A DNA stretch of 64,000 bases from positions 18,669 through 82,668 of the forward strand of contig JAEUVS010000118.1 of the NCBI GenBank assembly GCA_016786745.1, in the 5' to 3' direction. The DNA is from Chitinophagaceae bacterium (lineage in GTDB: Bacteria; Bacteroidota; Bacteroidia; Chitinophagales; Chitinophagaceae). The notes below the pieces were generated by a model. It searched no databases, was not told where the DNA came from, and was given only the letters and a program-made list of their open reading frames with translations. The translations under genes and the position numbers were made by a program. The number at the start of each line of letters is the position of its first letter. Within the stretch, counting starts at the first letter, position 1. Below, piece after piece: positions 53,967-61,759 of this stretch.

Positions 53967-54012
53967 GAGCTCGCCCGCCGCAGGCGCAAGGGATCGGCGC
54001 AGCCAATCCCGT

Positions 54013-54603
54013 TTAAGAGATCAGAGTAGCTAATCCCTGTTCACCAACTACCTTCAAAGCTGTTTGTATCTGCACAAAATGACGCTGTTCATGTGCTATG
54101 AAAAAGCGAAACGTATCTCCCAGTTTAAGTGATATCAACCGTGTTATAGAAGTAGGAATGCGAATCCTGCCGAGGTCAGTTGAGCCGGCGATACGTAGCA
54201 GGCTTAACAACTGATGCTGGTCGGTCACAAACTGTGCGAGAGCGGCCCTGCCGTCTGTTTGCGCGGAGGGCGTTGCACTTTTTAACGCTTTCATTTTTGA
54301 TTTTATCCTGTTATCATGTGTCGGCTTCATCATTTTAGTAAAATAATCTCCGAACCAGCCCGGCTTGAAGAGCGGGTTGTATTTTGTTTGGTTGTGATGA
54401 AGTTTTTCTTCGATAGCTGAAAGGTAGAACGCTGAATAAAAGTTAAGATGCTCAAGAACCTGGGCAATGCTCCAACTGCCGGGTTGCGGTTGCGTTTCGA
54501 GTGTGCTGCTATCGAGATGTTCAAGTTTGCCTGCGACCAGTAAAAGTTGTCGCGTATCTGCCATCAGGTCTTCCAGTAATTTCCTGCTATCAAAGCGTTT
54601 CAT
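54013..54603 (-). CDS. DinB-like protein, cytoplasmic
   Basis: A 196-aa DinB_2-type protein. PGSWSIAQVLEHLNFYS carries the first metal-ligand His; FFIAHEQRHFVQIQTAL carries the other two. There is no signal peptide, unlike the exported DinB-like protein at 6950. The family includes metal-dependent thiol transferases and stress-induced proteins; the substrate here is unknown. The gene ends next to the structured region behind tRNA-Ser. Confidence 0.87.
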   Translation of the reverse strand: MKRFDSRKLLEDLMADTRQLLLVAGKLEHLDSSTLETQPQPGSWSIAQVLEHLNFYSAFYLSAIEEKLHHNQTKYNPLFKPGWFGDYFTKMMKPTHDNRIKSKMKALKSATPSAQTDGRAALAQFVTDQHQLLSLLRIAGSTDLGRIRIPTSITRLISLKLGDTFRFFIAHEQRHFVQIQTALKVVGEQGLATLIS

Positions 54604-54676
54604 GATTCAATATTTAATGCAAACTTCAGGCGTCCCGGGATGATTAATCTTGGTATTTACCATGATAAATTTTAGA

Positions 54677-55258
54677 TCAAATTCTAACCGATCCGAGCAG
54701 TTTACTGAAATTGGTGGCATCCATTCCCAGGTACGAAGCAATATATTTATGAGGTACGAGATTAAGGATGTGAGGACTTCTTTTCATGAGCGCCCTGAAT
54801 TTTTCTTCATTGGTAAAACATTGCAACTCGATTTGCCTGTAGAGAACGCCTTTTAAGATCATGGCGGTTGTGTTGAGGACCATCTGCTGAATAGTAGGGT
54901 ACAATTTGGTGAGCCTGAACATTTCCTCTGCAGGTATTCTCAGGAACCTGCTTGCCGTTAGCGTTTCCATAAAATATTCAGATGGCGTTGCGGTAAGAAG
55001 ACTGTCGGCAACACCGCTGAAGGATGGGGGATATGTAAAAACTATTGTTGCTTCCCTGCCCTCGCTGGTGAGATAGAATGCGCGTTGAACTCCTTCCAGC
55101 ACGAAATACAAATATCTTTCCCGCTCCCCGGCTGCTGTCATGAGCGTCTTCCTTTTCAGGGTGACAGGCTTCCAACCTGAAATAAATGCATTTGCTTCCT
55201 CATCTGTTAACGGATGCAGTTGCTTAATAAAATTCAGAAGCAATTGTTCTTCAGTCAT
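54677..55258 (-). CDS. Crp/Fnr-family regulator
   Basis: A 193-aa protein with an N-terminal cyclic-nucleotide-binding-type beta barrel (residues 20-125: VTLKRKTLMTAAGERERYLYFVLEGVQRAFY, EATIVFTYPPSFSG) and a C-terminal helical HTH (HKYIASYLGMDATNFSKLLGSVR). It lacks the RxS phosphate-binding pattern of true CAP, so cAMP binding is doubtful; many Bacteroidota members are like this. It lies 18 bp downstream of an SDR gene on the same strand, which it may regulate. Confidence 0.87.
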   Translation of the reverse strand: MTEEQLLLNFIKQLHPLTDEEANAFISGWKPVTLKRKTLMTAAGERERYLYFVLEGVQRAFYLTSEGREATIVFTYPPSFSGVADSLLTATPSEYFMETLTASRFLRIPAEEMFRLTKLYPTIQQMVLNTTAMILKGVLYRQIELQCFTNEEKFRALMKRSPHILNLVPHKYIASYLGMDATNFSKLLGSVRI

Positions 55259-55276
55259 AATTCAAACTCATTTTTC

Positions 55277-56023
55277 TCACCGTCCACCGGCCACGTCGAT
55301 GAAGGCGCCTGAGGTGAATGATGCTTCGCCGGATAGCAACCATACGATCGCGCCCGCTACCTCTTCCGGGTAACCTCCTCTTTTCATTGGCACCATCTCT
55401 TTCACCCTGTCAACACGGTTTGGTTCTCCGCCACTCGCATGAATATCAGTATAAATAAAACCGGGACGAACCGCATTCACCCTGATGCCTTCCACCGCAA
55501 CTTCCTTTGCCAATCCAATCGTAAACGTATCAATCGCACCCTTCGCCGCTGCGTAGTCAACATATTCATTCGGCGATCCCGTGCGACTGGCCACGGATGA
55601 AAGATTTACAATTGAACCGCCATTGCCTCCGTTGTGAGTAGACATTCTGCGAACCGCTTCGATACTGCAATAAAAAGTGCTGAATACATTTGCGCTGAAT
55701 ACGCGTTCGAGTCTACCGGGCGACATTTCCAAAACTTTCATCTGCGTTTCGAGGATGCCCGCGTTGTTTACGAGGCCGTCGAGGCGGCCGAATGCTTTAT
55801 CGAATTCTTTGAATAGCCTGGTTACTTCGCTGGCGTTGGATACATCCGCCTGAATGGCCACTGCATTTCTTCCTTCATTTTTTACAGCAGCAACAACCTG
55901 GGCGGCCGCAGCTTCATTTCTCAAATAATTAATACATACGTCATATCCTTTCTTCGCTGCTAATAGCGCTGTTGCGGCACCGATGCCGCGGCTTCCGCCG
56001 GTAATAAGAATCACCTTGTTCAT
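55277..56023 (-). CDS. SDR-family oxidoreductase
   Basis: A classical short-chain dehydrogenase, 248 aa. The cofactor motif is ITGGSRGIGAATALLA, followed by LVNNAGI; Ser in VNLSSVASR and Tyr-x3-Lys in YVDYAAAKGAID complete the catalytic set; the C-terminus is SGAFIDVAGGR. It would reduce or oxidise a carbonyl or alcohol with NAD(P). The substrate is unknown; it pairs with the Crp-like regulator downstream. Confidence 0.92.
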   Translation of the reverse strand: MNKVILITGGSRGIGAATALLAAKKGYDVCINYLRNEAAAAQVVAAVKNEGRNAVAIQADVSNASEVTRLFKEFDKAFGRLDGLVNNAGILETQMKVLEMSPGRLERVFSANVFSTFYCSIEAVRRMSTHNGGNGGSIVNLSSVASRTGSPNEYVDYAAAKGAIDTFTIGLAKEVAVEGIRVNAVRPGFIYTDIHASGGEPNRVDRVKEMVPMKRGGYPEEVAGAIVWLLSGEASFTSGAFIDVAGGR

Positions 56024-56305
56024 TCAACTAAAATACCTCAAATAAAAGAAGCCCGGGTAGAAACCCAGGCCGTGTTTTAAATCCAATATCCTATGAAAAA
56101 CCTACACTATCATTTCAATAGCGATGCCAAAACTGAAACTCAAGCCCAGAGCGGGTTTCAGCGTTTTGAGGGGTTTCTTCAGGTACCAGTTTGGGAATGT
56201 TTTTCTAGCCGCGAGAATAAGGGCCTAACAAACCAACTTCGTTTAAACATAACAGTCACCCACCCGCGGCACGCGATTTGACGTGCTTTGTTTAAATGTT
56301 TTACT
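56024..56305. other. 282-bp spacer with a hairpin and no convincing gene
   Basis: GCCCGGGT-AGAA-ACCCAGGC (about 56050-56069) forms a strong hairpin, with T-rich sequence beyond it on the minus strand (CTTCTTTTATTT), as in a terminator or attenuator in front of the SDR gene. Two plus-strand frames exist: 56093-56281 (62 codons, begins MKNLHYHFNSD) and 56124-56228 (34 codons, begins MPKLKLKPRAGFSVLRGFFR, very basic). Neither has a clear ribosome binding site, and they overlap each other, so at most one is real. Confidence 0.4.
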
Positions 56306-56485
56306 ATGACAGACAAAAATGATAAAGTAGGACAGCAAAACGACAATGATCGCCTCAAGGGCTCAAAATCGGATCCGCAAAAAACAGAAATGGAAGGATT
56401 AAAAGAGGGTGGGGTTGAGCCCGTGGTTTATCCGGGCGACAAAGAAAATGCGAAAGAAAAGCCTGAACGGTCGGACGAGGAGTAA
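56306..56485 (+). CDS. Small charged, probably disordered protein
   Basis: From ATG 56306 the product is 59 aa, beginning MTDKNDKVGQQNDNDRLKGS and ending EKPERSDEE. It consists almost wholly of charged and polar residues and would be unfolded. Short proteins of this kind are common in Chitinophagaceae-like genomes with no known role. The frame is open upstream to a TTG at 56288. It converges on the GNAT gene with a 3-bp gap. Confidence 0.6.
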   Translation: MTDKNDKVGQQNDNDRLKGSKSDPQKTEMEGLKEGGVEPVVYPGDKENAKEKPERSDEE

Positions 56486-56488
56486 CGT

Positions 56489-57262
56489 TTATTTCCTTAG
56501 TAAATAAAATATCATTCCGCTTCTGATAGAAAATCCGAGGCGCTCGTACACTTTTATTGCTCTTGCATTGTCTGCACGCACATGCAGGAATGGTCTCTGG
56601 CCCTGTTCATAAATTAGTTTTAACTGGTGTTGCACCAATAGTGTCGCGTAGCCTTTGCCCAGTGCATCGGGATGCGTGCACACGGCGCTTACTTCACTGT
56701 AATTGTTGATATGCATTCGCTGTCCCGCCATCGCAATTAGTTTTCCGTTTTCAAATATTCCAAAGTAATGGCCGAACTCGATAGTGCGTGGTCCGAAGGG
56801 GCCGGGTTTTGTTAATTTGGCGAGCCCGATCATTCCAGGCACATGATCTTTATTCAACGAAACAATCCGGGTGTCTTTATTCACTCTTTCTCTTTCTGTT
56901 TCTCTTTCTCTTTCTGATTCATGTATCATTTGCACTCCTTCAATCTTATCAAGGAGTCTCCAATTTGCGAAATCATCTACGTTCTTGGGATTCGCATACA
57001 GTATTCCTCTTTTTTCAGGAAGCATCTCATAAAGATCGCGGAAGCCGTGTGTGTATCCTGTTTCAAAGGATACAAACGGAGAAACTTCTTCAAAAAAATA
57101 TTTTGCTTTATCGTTTCCGGAGCCGAGATGTTTATCGCCGGTGCAAAGCGCGTTGAAAACGGGATTGTCAAGTAAATGATTCACTGGTGCAAAGATATCA
57201 GCGATACACCCTTGTTCTTCTATTATAAGAAATCTTTCGCAATTATCAATGAAAAAAATCAA
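56489..57262 (-). CDS. GNAT-family N-acetyltransferase
   Basis: A 257-aa protein whose C-terminal 120 residues are a GNAT domain (FGIFENGKLIAMAGQRMHI, SEVSAVCTHPDALGKGYATLLVQHQLKLI, LHVRADNARAIKVYERLGF with the acetyl-CoA P-loop). The N-terminal half is a separate helical domain. Between them, ESERERETERERV is encoded by a hexamer repeat at 56885-56920. The start is TTG at 57262, as no in-frame ATG precedes the family-like N-terminus. Substrate unknown. Confidence 0.87.
   Translation of the reverse strand: MIFFIDNCERFLIIEEQGCIADIFAPVNHLLDNPVFNALCTGDKHLGSGNDKAKYFFEEVSPFVSFETGYTHGFRDLYEMLPEKRGILYANPKNVDDFANWRLLDKIEGVQMIHESERERETERERVNKDTRIVSLNKDHVPGMIGLAKLTKPGPFGPRTIEFGHYFGIFENGKLIAMAGQRMHINNYSEVSAVCTHPDALGKGYATLLVQHQLKLIYEQGQRPFLHVRADNARAIKVYERLGFSIRSGMIFYLLRK
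56885..56920. repeat. Six-unit TCTTTC-type hexamer array in the GNAT gene
   Basis: Units: TCTTTC, TCTTTC, TGTTTC, TCTTTC, TCTTTC, TGATTC. The 6-bp unit keeps frame, so length changes would only lengthen or shorten an Arg-Glu linker. Confidence 0.8.
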
Positions 57263-57354
57263 TTAACATGGAAATCACTTAACATGGGTCATTATATTTT
57301 ACACTTCTGATTTTATGTTTTAACTTCAGAGTGGCTACTTTAAAACTAAGGTTT

Positions 57355-57564
57355 ATGGATAAAAAGAAATCAAGTCAAAGTCCTGAAACCCGTTCAAGCA
57401 CATCAGGCCGTATACGCCTGACCCGCGAAGAAGTGGAAAGAGCTCACAGGCAGGCTGAGCGTGATATATCTGCCGATCCTGAATTCAGTGCATACTCACC
57501 AAATGACGATTTAGACGAAGGCGAAACTGCGCGATTAGGCGAAGACAAAACCGGGCTCATCTAA
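57355..57564 (+). CDS. Small hydrophilic protein of unknown function
   Basis: From ATG 57355 the product is 69 aa, starting MDKKKSSQSPETRSSTSGRI, with one predicted helix (LTREEVERAHRQAERDI) and an acidic tail (DDLDEGETARLGEDKTG). The open frame begins 24 bp earlier with GTG. It precedes the alkB-like gene by 8 bp on the same strand and may be co-transcribed. No family recognised. Confidence 0.6.
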   Translation: MDKKKSSQSPETRSSTSGRIRLTREEVERAHRQAERDISADPEFSAYSPNDDLDEGETARLGEDKTGLI

Positions 57565-57572
57565 GGAACAAA

Positions 57573-58163
57573 ATGACAACGCTGGCTGATAACCTTCTTC
57601 CTTACGGAGGAGAGCTGTATTATTATTCCGACGTTATCTCACGCGCAAAAAGCGAGGAATATTTTAACCAGTTGTTCGCAGAAATCAGGTGGAAACAGGA
57701 ACCCGTGAAAATTTTCGGAAAGGAAATTTTGCAGCCGCGATTAACCGCATGGTATGGCGACGTTACCAGGCCGTACAGTTATTCAGGCATCACTATGCAA
57801 CCGAATCACTGGATTCATCCGCTGCTTGAAATTAAACACCTTGCCGAAAAATATTCAGGCGCCGCGGCAACGAGTGCGCTTATGAATCTTTATCGAGATG
57901 GAAATGATGGTCTCGGCTGGCACCGCGATAACGAAAAGTCACTTGGTCCTCAGCCAACTATTGCTTCGGTAAGCCTTGGCGCTCCACGTACTTTTCAACT
58001 TAGGAACTATAAGGAGAAAAAACCGGTCATTTCCCTCGAACTTCAACCTGGTAGCCTGGTGGTTATGAAAGGTGAATCGCAAATTGTTTGGGAGCACCGT
58101 ATTCCGAAATCTCCGAAATTTCACGGCGCAAGGATCAATATTACTTTCAGAAATATATTATGA
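57573..58163 (+). CDS. AlkB-like 2-oxoglutarate/Fe(II) dioxygenase
   Basis: Repairs alkylated bases by oxidative demethylation, or acts on RNA or protein in some homologs. The Fe(II) ligands are His and Asp in GWHRDNEKSLGP and His in QIVWEHRIPKS; the 2-oxoglutarate-binding arginines lie in GARINITFR. LNLYRDGNDGLGWH and IASVSLGAPRTFQLR fit the ALKBH2/3-type bacterial group. The 196-aa length is normal. Confidence 0.93.
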   Translation: MTTLADNLLPYGGELYYYSDVISRAKSEEYFNQLFAEIRWKQEPVKIFGKEILQPRLTAWYGDVTRPYSYSGITMQPNHWIHPLLEIKHLAEKYSGAAATSALMNLYRDGNDGLGWHRDNEKSLGPQPTIASVSLGAPRTFQLRNYKEKKPVISLELQPGSLVVMKGESQIVWEHRIPKSPKFHGARINITFRNIL

Positions 58164-58195
58164 GATTTTGAATATTTTTTTTTCTGCAGGAGTAT

Positions 58196-58666
58196 TTAAG
58201 AAACCGAGGGCACCACTGTTACGTTGTGCCTTACAGGAAAGTTTACGGAGTTCGCGATGAAGCATAGTTTGCCTGCATCGTGATGCAGGTGTTCGGCGAG
58301 TTCTTTTTTTGAGAGATCGGTAATTGAAATGGTAATATTTAGCACCACTTCTGTGAAATAACCTCCACGTTCTTTGTCTTCCACCATTGTACCCACTGCG
58401 TGGTCCTCATAAGCGGTGAGAACAATTTTATTAGTTGCGCATAAATGCAGGTACGAAAGCATATGGCACGACGATAATGCGGCTACCAGTAGTTCTTCCG
58501 GGTTATGCTTTGTCGGATCGCCACGAAACATAGGATCAGACGACCCTTCGATGACTTTTTTATTGTTTATTGAAACGGTATAGCTCCTTTCATATGCACG
58601 ATATGTGGACGTTCCTTCGCCGTTGTTGCCCGTCCACACGAGGTGCAGCGCATATTGATGACTCAT
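58196..58666 (-). CDS. OsmC-family peroxidase-like protein
   Basis: OsmC/Ohr proteins reduce organic hydroperoxides with a Cys pair. Here HNPEELLVAALSSCHMLSYLHLCA has the first Cys; the second lies in GKLCFIANSVNFPV near the C-terminus. From ATG 58666 the protein has 156 aa, the usual length; the frame is open to 58774, but TACCTTTA (near the -7 consensus) lies just before 58666. It is divergent from the gene at 58731. Confidence 0.9.
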   Translation of the reverse strand: MSHQYALHLVWTGNNGEGTSTYRAYERSYTVSINNKKVIEGSSDPMFRGDPTKHNPEELLVAALSSCHMLSYLHLCATNKIVLTAYEDHAVGTMVEDKERGGYFTEVVLNITISITDLSKKELAEHLHHDAGKLCFIANSVNFPVRHNVTVVPSVS

Positions 58667-58730
58667 ACTGTAAAGGTATCGGTCCATGCGCACAATTTTT
58701 GTATGAAGATTAGAAAAAGAAGCCGTTTTG

Positions 58731-59333
58731 ATGGAAGTGAAAGAGCAAATACCCTCCCAGGAACATGGTGCCAAATCGAATGTTTCTTATGCAGTGAAGG
58801 GCTTCGCGGAGAAAGAAGGAGATGAGATTTATGAGAAGGCCAGAAAAAATCTGCTCGACATTAACAGGTGGCACGAACTCTCAGGAGCGCTCAGCGCAAG
58901 GTTTTATTTGACAGACCCCTACGGTAACGAAACAGACAGGCTGCCGCTGCAAGGTGATTATATTAAAATTCATTTGCCTTCATCGGCCGACGACAAATTC
59001 GATTGGGTAAGAATTGAATTGATTGAAGAACGCAAGCCCCGCGAACATATTAAATGGATCATGATTCGTGTGCGTCCCTCGGATCCGCCGCAGGAAAAAC
59101 AGGAAACAGAGCACTTTTTCTCTGAAGAAGCGACGAGTAATTTTTATGTCGGGCAAACGGGAAGAAAGGTTGAAGCGTCTGTTGGTGGAAGAAACGAGCT
59201 TCCGAATATCGAAGCGCCGGGTATGATTAACAAGATAAGAGATGTGATAGTGGGATTGGCTGCGATGGCAGGTTTTAACTACCCGCAATGGAAAAGTTTA
59301 GTGAAAGGAATTCTATCAGCAGGAAAGAAATAA
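58731..59333 (+). CDS. Conserved-looking protein of unknown function
   Basis: A 200-aa soluble protein that I do not recognise. It is rich in charged residues, with an apparent beta-rich centre (DYIKIHLPSSADDKFDWVRI, IKWIMIRVRPSDPP), an F-x-SEEATSNFYVGQ segment and a C-terminal helix (IRDVIVGLAAMAGFNYPQWKSLVKGIL). No signal peptide or membrane segment. Start at ATG 58731; a TTG lies directly before it. It stands alone, between the divergent OsmC gene and the tRNA-Pro terminator. Confidence 0.7.
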   Translation: MEVKEQIPSQEHGAKSNVSYAVKGFAEKEGDEIYEKARKNLLDINRWHELSGALSARFYLTDPYGNETDRLPLQGDYIKIHLPSSADDKFDWVRIELIEERKPREHIKWIMIRVRPSDPPQEKQETEHFFSEEATSNFYVGQTGRKVEASVGGRNELPNIEAPGMINKIRDVIVGLAAMAGFNYPQWKSLVKGILSAGKK

Positions 59334-59371
59334 TCAAGGGAATAATCAATGTCGTTACGACAAAAAACTAA

Positions 59372-59397
59372 AAAGCCTTCACCGAAGTAAAGGCTTT
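59372..59397 (-). terminator. Terminator of tRNA-Pro
   Basis: AAAGCCTT and AAGGCTTT form an 8-bp stem around a TACTTCGGTG loop; on the minus strand the stem is followed by a T-rich run. It also faces the end of the plus-strand gene at 58731 and may serve both. Confidence 0.75.
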
Positions 59398-59409
59398 ATA
59401 ATCAATCTG

Positions 59410-59484
59410 TCGGGGCGGCAAGATTCGAACTTGCGACCTCCTGGTCCCAAACCAGGCGCGATAACCGGGCTACGCTACGCCCCG
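59410..59484 (-). tRNA. tRNA-Pro (TGG)
   Basis: On the minus strand, acceptor CGGGGCG (59484-59478) pairs with CGCCCCG (59417-59411), with discriminator A at 59410. The anticodon arm CCTGG-TTTGGGA-CCAGG gives anticodon TGG. The T-arm loop is TTCGAAT. CCA is not encoded. Length 75 nt. Confidence 0.96.
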
Positions 59485-59496
59485 CTAAACGGGGTG

Positions 59497-59504
59497 CAAA
59501 AATA
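59497..59504 (-). promoter_or_regulatory. -7 promoter element TATTTTTG of tRNA-Pro
   Basis: Exact TAnnTTTG on the minus strand, 12 nt from the 5' end of the tRNA. Confidence 0.6.
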
Positions 59505-59600
59505 AGGGTTTTGCGCTTAGCAGAAACACTTATTTTCTAAATACAGATGGGATTTTTACGATGGCACGTTAGTAATTAAACTAATTTTAAACGGCCTCTA

Positions 59601-60395
59601 ATGAACCGCGAACGTTCTATGAAAGTTGTCAGTATCTTGGGTATGATCGTGCTGTTCTTTTCCTCGTGTCAAAAGATCATGGAATTCTATTCGCTGAACA
59701 GTTCGGTCGAGACAAAGACGGCCTCCTGCCGGATCAGAAGTTTTTCCTCTCAGTTATATGAAACACTAAACAGAACCGTCGTGCAATACGACACATCAGG
59801 AAACCCAATTCGCATCGTTTACCTGGCCGACTGGTATCCTGATGGAAAAGCATTCGAGTATATCGAGTATGACGAGCTTGGCAGAATGATATCCCATGAA
59901 CCCGATCTGCTAATCGGCAATCACAGAAAATATGTGTATGAAGGAACATCACGTGTTCCGTTAAGAGATACTGCAACAGATTTCCAGGGAAAAAAATATG
60001 TGGAAACGTTCAAAACCGATGTAAAGGGCCGCATCATCGAAGAAGAAATAAGGTGGATATATTCACCACCTGACATCGAGGATGATTTCGAATTCAAAAC
60101 AGAAGTTCACCGCTACTATTACGATCTTCAGGGCAACCGGCAGGTAAATCCCTTCGATCATCCATGGCATAAACCTCTTCAATATAGCAATCGTCCGAGC
60201 CTGTATAGTCTCCACCCGGTATGGCAGATTATTCACCGCGACTACAGCAAGAACGGAATTAACAACGTAATATACTACAACGAAGCCGGCCTTCCATTGC
60301 TCTTTGAAGTTGATGAGTTCGCTTACTGGCAACCGTTCCTCGATATGAACCAGCATTCGCGTGTTGCATACGATTGCAACACCAGTGTGAAGTAA
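59601..60395 (+). CDS. Putative lipoprotein of unknown function
   Basis: A 264-aa protein with a lipoprotein signal: a basic start, VVSILGMIVLFFSSC, with lipobox Cys at residue 23. The mature part holds short beta repeats such as NPIRIVYLADWYPDGKAFEY, YDELGRMISHEPDL and YYYDLQGNRQVNP that resemble the YD/RHS-like repeats common in Bacteroidota lipoproteins. An alternative ATG lies 18 bp downstream. Likely in the outer membrane; function unknown. Confidence 0.8.
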   Translation: MNRERSMKVVSILGMIVLFFSSCQKIMEFYSLNSSVETKTASCRIRSFSSQLYETLNRTVVQYDTSGNPIRIVYLADWYPDGKAFEYIEYDELGRMISHEPDLLIGNHRKYVYEGTSRVPLRDTATDFQGKKYVETFKTDVKGRIIEEEIRWIYSPPDIEDDFEFKTEVHRYYYDLQGNRQVNPFDHPWHKPLQYSNRPSLYSLHPVWQIIHRDYSKNGINNVIYYNEAGLPLLFEVDEFAYWQPFLDMNQHSRVAYDCNTSVK

Positions 60396-60499
60396 TTGAA
60401 GTAATTATTGTATCGAATACAGTCATTACATTGTATCAAAAGCGTGCAATGAAAATTGCAATGTGAAAGTTATTTCGCTGATATTCATCCTATTAATTT

Positions 60500-60602
60500 G
60501 TGGTATGGAATTGAATGAAAGTAAATGACGTTAAGTGTTTGTTCAAACGAACAAACGATGGAAGCTTCGGGGAAGTTGGTGATCCCCGTGCTTCCATTTT
60601 TT
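60500..60602 (+). ncRNA. Candidate small RNA or structured terminator region
   Basis: After a near-consensus promoter element (TTAATTTG, about 60493-60500) come two hairpins: GTTTGTTC-AAAC-GAACAAAC (60537-60556), and ATGGAAGC/GCTTCCAT with inner CGGGG/CCCCG (60558-60597), ending in T6. The pair would fit a free small RNA of about 95 nt, or simply the terminator of the lipoprotein gene 160 bp upstream. Confidence 0.4.
60558..60602 (+). terminator. Strong rho-independent terminator
   Basis: ATGGAAGC (60558-60565) and GCTTCCAT (60590-60597), with inner CGGGG and CCCCG, then a T-run. It stands between the lipoprotein gene and the converging histidine kinase. Confidence 0.8.
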
Positions 60603-60611
60603 ACAGAGAGA

Positions 60612-61634
60612 CTAATTACTAAGTTGAACCTCAACAATGATATTATTCGCATCAATCACACATGTTCCCCCGAGAGAGGCCACACGCTCCTCGATACTTA
60701 TGATGCCTGATTGCTGTACTTCATCCAGTCGATAACTTTTATCATCGTTGGTGATTGACAGCGCGGTGGTTTTACCAGTCTTTTTAATGCTGACCTGAAC
60801 GCATGTTGCCTGTGAATGCTGACTGATACTATTCAATACGTCCTGCGTGATGCGAAAAAAATCGAGACTAATCTCTTTAGTGAGCAGCGACTCACTCACA
60901 GCATTCTCATACATGCAGTCGATACCGGTTGTGGTTGAAAATTCTCTGCAAAACCATTGGAGAGTGGCATCGAGGCCAAGATCATCGAGCATCGCCGGAC
61001 TTATGGAGAAAGAAAGTCTGCGAAGCGTATTAACAAGTAAATCTGCTGTTACACGCGCGTGCTCAACACGTGTCGCTACATTTTTATCTCCTTGCTGAAT
61101 ATTTGAACTTAGCCAGTCTATATCCACTCTTATCGCGGACGCGAGTTGTGCAAGGTCTTCATGCAATTCAACGGCAACATGTCTCCTTTCTTTTTCAAGA
61201 TTACTTTTCAGATGAACGGCCTGGTGTTTCAGTTTAAGAAACTCCTCCTCTACCTGTTGTTCTATTTGTTTATGCGCAGTAATATTTTTTGCAATAGCAA
61301 GTACAAGTTTCCGCTCCTTGAGAAAAATAGAGGTCCATTCGAGCCAGATAACTTCACCTTTGCCCGAAATGTAGCGGTTCCTGAAGTTCAGCATCGTTTC
61401 ACCTTTCAGCAAACGTGCCCTTCGTGCTGAGGTACGTTCCCGGTCGTCGGGATGCATGAAATCGATAATGGGTCGCGAGAGAAGTTCTTCTGTTGAATAG
61501 CCCAATGTTGCAGGAACAGCAGGATTGAAATTCCGGAAGTATCCTTCTTTGTCTGCAATACACACCAGGTCGGGCGTGGATTGAAACAACGCAAGTATAT
61601 CTTCCGTTGGAAGAGGTAAGATGGAGTCATTCAT
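60612..61634 (-). CDS. PAS-domain histidine kinase with degenerate ATP site
   Basis: A 340-aa NarL-type sensor kinase. The PAS domain occupies 10-130 (DLVCIADKEGYFRNFNPAVPATLGYSTEEL, FRNRYISGKGEVIWLEWTSIFL). HisKA_3 follows with the phospho-acceptor His in RRHVAVELHEDLAQLASAI. The HATPase part has a recognisable N-box (FFRITQDVLNSISQHSQAT) and GIISIEERVASLGGTC, but the DxGxG motif is replaced by NDDKSYRL. ATP binding may be weak or lost. There is no membrane segment, and no response regulator is adjacent. Confidence 0.88.
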   Translation of the reverse strand: MNDSILPLPTEDILALFQSTPDLVCIADKEGYFRNFNPAVPATLGYSTEELLSRPIIDFMHPDDRERTSARRARLLKGETMLNFRNRYISGKGEVIWLEWTSIFLKERKLVLAIAKNITAHKQIEQQVEEEFLKLKHQAVHLKSNLEKERRHVAVELHEDLAQLASAIRVDIDWLSSNIQQGDKNVATRVEHARVTADLLVNTLRRLSFSISPAMLDDLGLDATLQWFCREFSTTTGIDCMYENAVSESLLTKEISLDFFRITQDVLNSISQHSQATCVQVSIKKTGKTTALSITNDDKSYRLDEVQQSGIISIEERVASLGGTCVIDANNIIVEVQLSN

Positions 61635-61759
61635 CAGAATGGGTTAGTTAGGGTGCCTGTAAAATAAACGAATATTCATGAAATGCGAGCGGGCCTGCAT
61701 ACCAGCGTTATTAAATAATCCTTAAAAGCGGAGTGAAAAAGGGAAGAAGGGAGAAAAAA

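Noticed and set aside
53842..54012. Integrated element with tRNA-Ser as attachment site
   Set aside because: No integrase and no repeat of the tRNA 3' end was found downstream; the flanking genes look like ordinary chromosome.
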